Of a stretch of DNA of 8,833 nt, positions 6,139 through 8,833 are shown piece by piece (within the stretch, counting starts at the first letter, position 1; every line of letters starts with the position of its first letter). The notes beneath the pieces were generated by a model, which saw only the letters and a list, made by a program, of their open reading frames with translations, was not told where the DNA came from and searched no databases. The position numbers and the translations under genes were made by a program. The stretch is from assembly GCA_031264885.1 (NCBI GenBank), contig JAISDM010000034.1:1-8833 (forward strand). The letters are read 5' to 3'. This stretch comes from Peptococcaceae bacterium. Its GTDB lineage: Bacteria; Bacillota; Peptococcia; DRI-13; UBA5745.

Positions 6139-6693
6139 TCAGAATTTCGGGGTATAGCCCGCCGTGACCCGTACCGTCGTCCGCATGGGCGGCAGTGTCC
6201 CGCCGCCGAAGGAGAGCGGAACCTCCAGCGCCACCGACGCGTCCGCCTCGAACCGATTCTCCGCGCTGTCGTCCGCGGCGAAAGCCGCGTTGCGGATCGA
6301 CACCGACAGTCCCCATATGCGGAACTGGTGTCCGCCGCCCGATTCGGGCTTCGCGTGGTAGCCGCCGCTGTTTGAAAGGCCGAGGACCCGGTCGAGCTGG
6401 CGGTAAATGTCGCCGTAGTCGAGGCTTTCCTCGAAATCCCCGGCCATCGGCTGGTAGCCGCCGCTGTAACCTTCCCGCACACCGTGGTACACATCGTCAT
6501 AATTCTCGGTGACGGCGGCGGTCACCGCGTCCTGAAGCGCGTCCCGCACACCCTGGGCAATGATGATCAGCCGCAGATATTCGGATATGCCGCTGAACAC
6601 AATGAGCAGCGACAGGGTGACGGCGGCGGTCAGCGGGAAAGACTGGCCGGCCTTGTTTCTGAGTACACGCGGGATCCCTTTCATGATTCTCAT
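6139..6693 (-). CDS. TadE-like anchored protein
   Basis: 184 residues from ATG at 6693, which overlaps the preceding TGA by the ATGA arrangement; GAGGTG lies eight bases upstream. The frame is open much further upstream, but only as a shadow of the DUF4320-like gene. After a basic N-terminus (RVLRNKAGQSFPL) comes one hydrophobic segment (about residues 20-37) followed by SEYLRL, then a helix (IIAQGVRDALQDAVTAAVTENYDDVY), a Gly/Tyr-rich region (76-122) and a probable beta domain ending GYTPKF. Anchor, flanking Glu and amphipathic helix are typical of TadE-like pseudopilins, which decorate or initiate Tad pili. No classical prepilin peptidase site is evident. Pairing with the DUF4320-like gene suggests the two act together. 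About 133 bases without a clear gene follow it. Confidence 0.78.
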   Translation of the reverse strand: MRIMKGIPRVLRNKAGQSFPLTAAVTLSLLIVFSGISEYLRLIIIAQGVRDALQDAVTAAVTENYDDVYHGVREGYSGGYQPMAGDFEESLDYGDIYRQLDRVLGLSNSGGYHAKPESGGGHQFRIWGLSVSIRNAAFAADDSAENRFEADASVALEVPLSFGGGTLPPMRTTVRVTAGYTPKF

Positions 6694-7085
6694 CGCCAAT
6701 ACACCTCGCTTTTGCCGGACGCCTCCGCCCGCAGCGTGACGGGGAAGCTGCCGAAACCGCCGAACAAGCCGATGTCGGTCTGCAGCGTCACGGCCACCGA
6801 CACGTCTTCGTTGAGCTGTATCCGGCCGCTTCTCGACCAGGACACATTCGGCGCGACGCCGAGGCTCTCCCTGAGCGTCTGCTCCCTGCGCGCGGTTTCC
6901 GCGCCTACCTGCCCGGCGATCTCCGCCTCCCGACACAGTTCCGAGGCAAAGGTGTCGAGCTGCTGCTTGAGGATGAACACCGGGAACACCCGCACCGCCA
7001 GCGCGACGGCCAGCATGGCGCACAGCACCAGCACGCACGCGTCTATATACCCCTCGCCGCGCCTAGATTTCAGGGCTTTCAGCAC
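6690..7085 (-). CDS. DUF4320-like small anchored protein (TadE-like minor pilin candidate)
   Basis: 131 residues starting at GTG (7085), with AAGGGG seven bases upstream; an ATG at 7087 is out of frame. A short basic N-terminus (SRRGEGYID) leads into one hydrophobic segment (residues about 14-38), then PVFILKQQLDTFASELCREA, which reads as a continuing helix. The rest looks beta-rich and ends SGKSEVYWR. The pattern matches the DUF4320 family as I remember it, which occurs in conjugative-element clusters of Clostridia. The N-terminal anchor plus extracytoplasmic domain resembles TadE/TadF minor pilins of Tad systems. It is the first of two such proteins in a row, downstream of the TadB/TadC-like genes, and its TGA overlaps the next ATG (ATGA). 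Family call fairly sure; pilin role inferred. Confidence 0.82.
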   Translation of the reverse strand: MLKALKSRRGEGYIDACVLVLCAMLAVALAVRVFPVFILKQQLDTFASELCREAEIAGQVGAETARREQTLRESLGVAPNVSWSRSGRIQLNEDVSVAVTLQTDIGLFGGFGSFPVTLRAEASGKSEVYWR

Positions 7086-7089
7086 ATAC

Positions 7090-7491
7090 TCACCCCTTCT
7101 TCATGTCCATCTCCATGTCTTCACTCATGCCTTCGTCTATGTCGTCAGGCAGAAACGCGGGATCCAGTTCGTACAATTCCTCCGCGTCCCGTTTGTCCTC
7201 AAGCTCCCACAGCACATCAGCCAATTCTTCGTGGATATCCGCGAGTTCCAGTTCCGCGAGCCATTGATCCCGTACCACCGTCAAAGGGTTCTCAAAGCGC
7301 AGCAGATACCCCAAAAACTTCTCGGAATATCTGCCGCCGCTGAGTTCCTCATATACGGTCTTGACGCTGTCGATTTCTCTTGCCTTATTTATGATTTCAT
7401 CGTTTTTCATACCGCGCCACTGGTTCTCAAACGCTTTAAAGCCGCGATCCAGTTTCTCGCGAAGCCGTTTTAATATTTCGGTTTGTTTCAA
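7090..7491 (-). CDS. Small acidic helical protein of unknown function
   Basis: I do not recognise a named family with certainty. The preferred start is TTG at 7491 (133 residues), because AAGGGG lies eight bases upstream; the in-frame GTG at 7500 directly abuts that purine run and is too close. The frame is open further upstream, but that would overlap the TadC-like gene. The protein has no signal peptide or membrane segment and is probably cytosolic. It begins with a basic amphipathic helix (LKRLREKLDRGFKAFENQW), continues with KNDEIINKA and LLRFENPLTVVRDQW, and ends in a strongly acidic, Met-rich tail (DEGMSEDMEMDMKKG). Similar short proteins occur in mobile elements of Clostridia, some under DUF3848-type names, but I cannot confirm that here. 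Its place between the platform and pilin-like genes suggests an accessory or regulatory role; this is inference only. Confidence 0.72.
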   Translation of the reverse strand: MKQTEILKRLREKLDRGFKAFENQWRGMKNDEIINKAREIDSVKTVYEELSGGRYSEKFLGYLLRFENPLTVVRDQWLAELELADIHEELADVLWELEDKRDAEELYELDPAFLPDDIDEGMSEDMEMDMKKG

Positions 7492-7499
7492 TTTTCTCA

Positions 7500-7509
7500 C
7501 CCCTTCCTT
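7500..7509 (-). promoter_or_regulatory. Ribosome binding site deciding the TTG start at 7491
   Basis: A purine run, AAGGAAGGGG, beginning inside the TAA stop of the TadC-like gene. Its AAGGGG part (7500-7505) lies eight bases before TTG at 7491. The same AAGGGGTGAG string precedes the next gene (GTG at 7085), which supports non-ATG starts for both. Confidence 0.65.
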
Positions 7510-8380
7510 AAAACATCCCGCCGAGGGAACGGACGATCTCATAGCCGATGATGACCAGGTAGGTCATGAGAAAACACATCAGCATCACGAAGGAATATTT
7601 CCGTACCTTCGGCGGTATCTTCATGGCCTCCGCCTTCAGCCGCTGGAGTTCCAGCTGCTTCATGTCGTGGGAGAGCATCTGGAAATACACCGCGCCGTCG
7701 TCGCCCCGCAGCACGCCGATGAGGCCCCTGACCGCGTCGGAGAGCATCGGCGAGCCCACCCGCGCCTCGAAGCGGACCAGCGCCGCCTCGTAGGATGAGG
7801 AGCGCATGTCGGCGGTCAGCACGTCCAGTTCCCCCGCGAACAGCTCCCCGGCGTTTTTCTTGTAACCCTCCAGCATCCCCAGCACATCCCGTCCGGCCTT
7901 GAGTTCCTGGGTCAATGTGGCCACGAAGCGGGGCAATTCGTTTTCGACGCTCTCCCGTTTGGCCTTCAGCGCCTCGTCGGCGCTCCGGATGGCTTTGAAG
8001 TAGATCATCACGGCGAGAAAGAGCAAGATGGGCGCCAACAGCGGCATGACCGTCAGGCTTGGGACGACGCCCAGCAAAACCGCGCCGGCCTTAGCTACGG
8101 CGTAGGCCGAGAATACCTCCGGCGTCATGTCGGTCCCCGCCGCCGCCAGGGTGTTTGTCATCCGCCGCCGCTTGTAGCCGTCCATGCGGAACATCCCGGA
8201 CAGCCGAATGGCGGCTTTCATCAGCAAAGTATCCAGTGTCTCGCGCGCGGATTTTTTGCTTTTGCCCGCGGAAAGCATGGCTTTTTCCGCCGCCAGGGTC
8301 GGCAGCCTCAGAAGGTCGGCCAGAATGAAAAAAAGCCCCGCCGCCAAAAGGAGCCCGAACAGAAAAATATTGAAGATCAC
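7508..8380 (-). CDS. TadC-like type II secretion F family protein
   Basis: A 290-residue membrane protein starting at GTG (8380), with GGAGG six bases upstream. Topology: an N-terminal helix (residues about 3-23), a basic cytoplasmic stretch (about 38-75, with YKRRRM), a hydrophobic pair (about 93-130), a soluble helical T2SSF domain (about 140-258, with ELPRFVATLTQELKAG and a later LRGDDGAVYF), and a C-terminal helix (about 262-284). This is the usual TadC size and layout. Such proteins sit in the inner membrane and couple the secretion ATPase to pilus subunit assembly. It follows the TadB-like gene with a 3-base gap, and its TAA stop is part of the next gene's Shine-Dalgarno region. In this cluster it probably drives assembly of the small TadE-like and DUF4320-like proteins encoded downstream; that is inference. 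Family call strong, exact subtype less so. Confidence 0.87.
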   Translation of the reverse strand: MIFNIFLFGLLLAAGLFFILADLLRLPTLAAEKAMLSAGKSKKSARETLDTLLMKAAIRLSGMFRMDGYKRRRMTNTLAAAGTDMTPEVFSAYAVAKAGAVLLGVVPSLTVMPLLAPILLFLAVMIYFKAIRSADEALKAKRESVENELPRFVATLTQELKAGRDVLGMLEGYKKNAGELFAGELDVLTADMRSSSYEAALVRFEARVGSPMLSDAVRGLIGVLRGDDGAVYFQMLSHDMKQLELQRLKAEAMKIPPKVRKYSFVMLMCFLMTYLVIIGYEIVRSLGGMF

Positions 8381-8383
8381 GCT

Positions 8384-8833
8384 TTACCTCCGGTATTCTA
8401 TGGGCTGGGTCAGTTTGATCACGCGGGCTGTGGAGACGAACATGGCGACGGCGCAGACCGCCAGCACCGCCTGGCCCACGAGTGTATACATCAGTGTGTG
8501 GAACCAGTCGCCGTTGAGAAAGTACAAGAGCGGAATGTTGCCGATGACGAGAATCTGCATGGTGATGAATTCTTTCCGCGCCTCGAACACCATGGTTTCC
8601 AGCTCAGCGTTGACCACCCGCGTATCGCTGAGCTTGGCCACGATGGGGGTCAGCGTCGCGCCCAGGCTACGGTCGCGGCGGCAGAGGATCAGCGCGTCGC
8701 ACCACTCGCGAAACACCGCGTTGTCGATTTGCCCTTTCATGTTCCGCAGCGCCGCTTCCACGTCCGGATCCACCAGCCGGACGCGGCTCAAAAAATCACG
8801 GAACACCTCCGACGCGGGCGGGTTCAGGTAGTT
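8384..8833 (-). CDS. TadB-like type II secretion F family protein, C-terminal part (partial)
   Basis: The reading frame is open to the window edge, so the N-terminus lies outside; 149 residues are visible. A GTG at 8806 is internal and is not taken as a start. A soluble helical stretch (visible residues about 10-88, with the charged run around CRRDRSLGATL) is followed by two hydrophobic helices (about 90-107 and 113-136) and a short basic tail ending YRR. This matches the C-terminal half of T2SSF/TadB proteins, the inner-membrane platform on which a Tad pilus ATPase acts. A TadC-like gene follows immediately, as in tad loci, where the order is tadA-tadB-tadC. The stop codon lies 3 bases before the next start, and the next gene's ribosome binding site lies inside the last codons. 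I infer that a CpaF/TadA-type ATPase lies upstream beyond 8833. Family call good; the TadB label rests on gene order. Confidence 0.8.
   Translation of the reverse strand, partial: NYLNPPASEVFRDFLSRVRLVDPDVEAALRNMKGQIDNAVFREWCDALILCRRDRSLGATLTPIVAKLSDTRVVNAELETMVFEARKEFITMQILVIGNIPLLYFLNGDWFHTLMYTLVGQAVLAVCAVAMFVSTARVIKLTQPIEYRR
8387..8391 (-). promoter_or_regulatory. Ribosome binding site for the TadC-like gene
   Basis: GGAGG on the minus strand, six bases before the GTG at 8380. It sits in the last codons of the TadB-like gene and fixes the GTG as the TadC-like start. Confidence 0.8.

Noticed and set aside
6694..7038. N-terminal extension of the TadE-like frame
   Set aside because: It is an Arg/Gly/Ala-rich shadow of the DUF4320-like gene; the ATG at 6693 has a ribosome binding site and an ATGA junction.
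6484..7473. 329-codon plus-strand open frame
   Set aside because: It is antisense to the TadE-like, DUF4320-like and acidic-protein genes, which have family matches, ribosome binding sites and tight spacing. Long antisense frames are expected in GC-rich DNA, and this product has no recognisable domain.
1..8833. CRISPR array, tRNA or rRNA, insertion sequence, att site
   Set aside because: I saw no regular direct repeats with spacers, no tRNA-like cloverleaf, no transposase and no terminal inverted repeats.

Overview
The window is a single block of tightly packed genes, all on the minus strand, so transcription runs from high to low coordinates. Most junctions are ATGA/GTGA overlaps or gaps under about 40 bases, and strong Shine-Dalgarno sequences precede ATG, GTG and TTG starts. 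Together with the gene content, this points to a GC-rich member of the Clostridia (Bacillota). I read the block as the transfer module of an integrative conjugative element or conjugative plasmid. That assignment rests on recognised protein families; no integrase, relaxase, att site or origin lies in the window.

Layout in transcription order. 8833-7508: the C-terminal part of a TadB-like protein, then a complete TadC-like protein; both are inner-membrane platform proteins of the type II secretion F / Tad pilus family. 7491-7090: a small acidic helical protein of unknown function. 7085-6139: two small proteins with one N-terminal membrane anchor each, DUF4320-like and TadE-like, resembling minor pilins. 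6138-6006: the only intergenic gap over 100 bases, with a near-repeat of about 21 nt and an 8-bp inverted repeat. 6005-5187: a DUF6550-like anchored protein with a long Pro/Ala/Ser linker containing a duplicated segment. 5146-3431: a 571-residue secreted protein with a Trp-rich patch and a DxDxDG loop. 3392-3054: a DUF3852 protein with VirB2-pilin-like topology. 3037-2174: a polytopic TrbL/VirB6-like protein. 2177-582: a DNA cytosine-5 methyltransferase. 577-314: a two-helix VirB3/PrgI-like protein. 317-1: the N-terminus of an unrecognised protein that runs off the window.

Inferred function: the TadB/TadC/TadE-like set would assemble a surface filament or adhesin. The DUF3852, TrbL-like and VirB3-like proteins would form the pilin and inner-membrane channel of a type IV secretion (mating) apparatus. 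The large secreted protein and the DUF6550 protein probably act at the cell surface. The methyltransferase, coupled to the TrbL-like gene, may protect the element from host restriction. The most notable features are the Tad/T4SS mixture in one apparent operon, the methyltransferase with repeated motifs in its variable region, and the Trp-rich surface protein. I found no RNA genes, CRISPR arrays, insertion sequences or convincing promoters or terminators.
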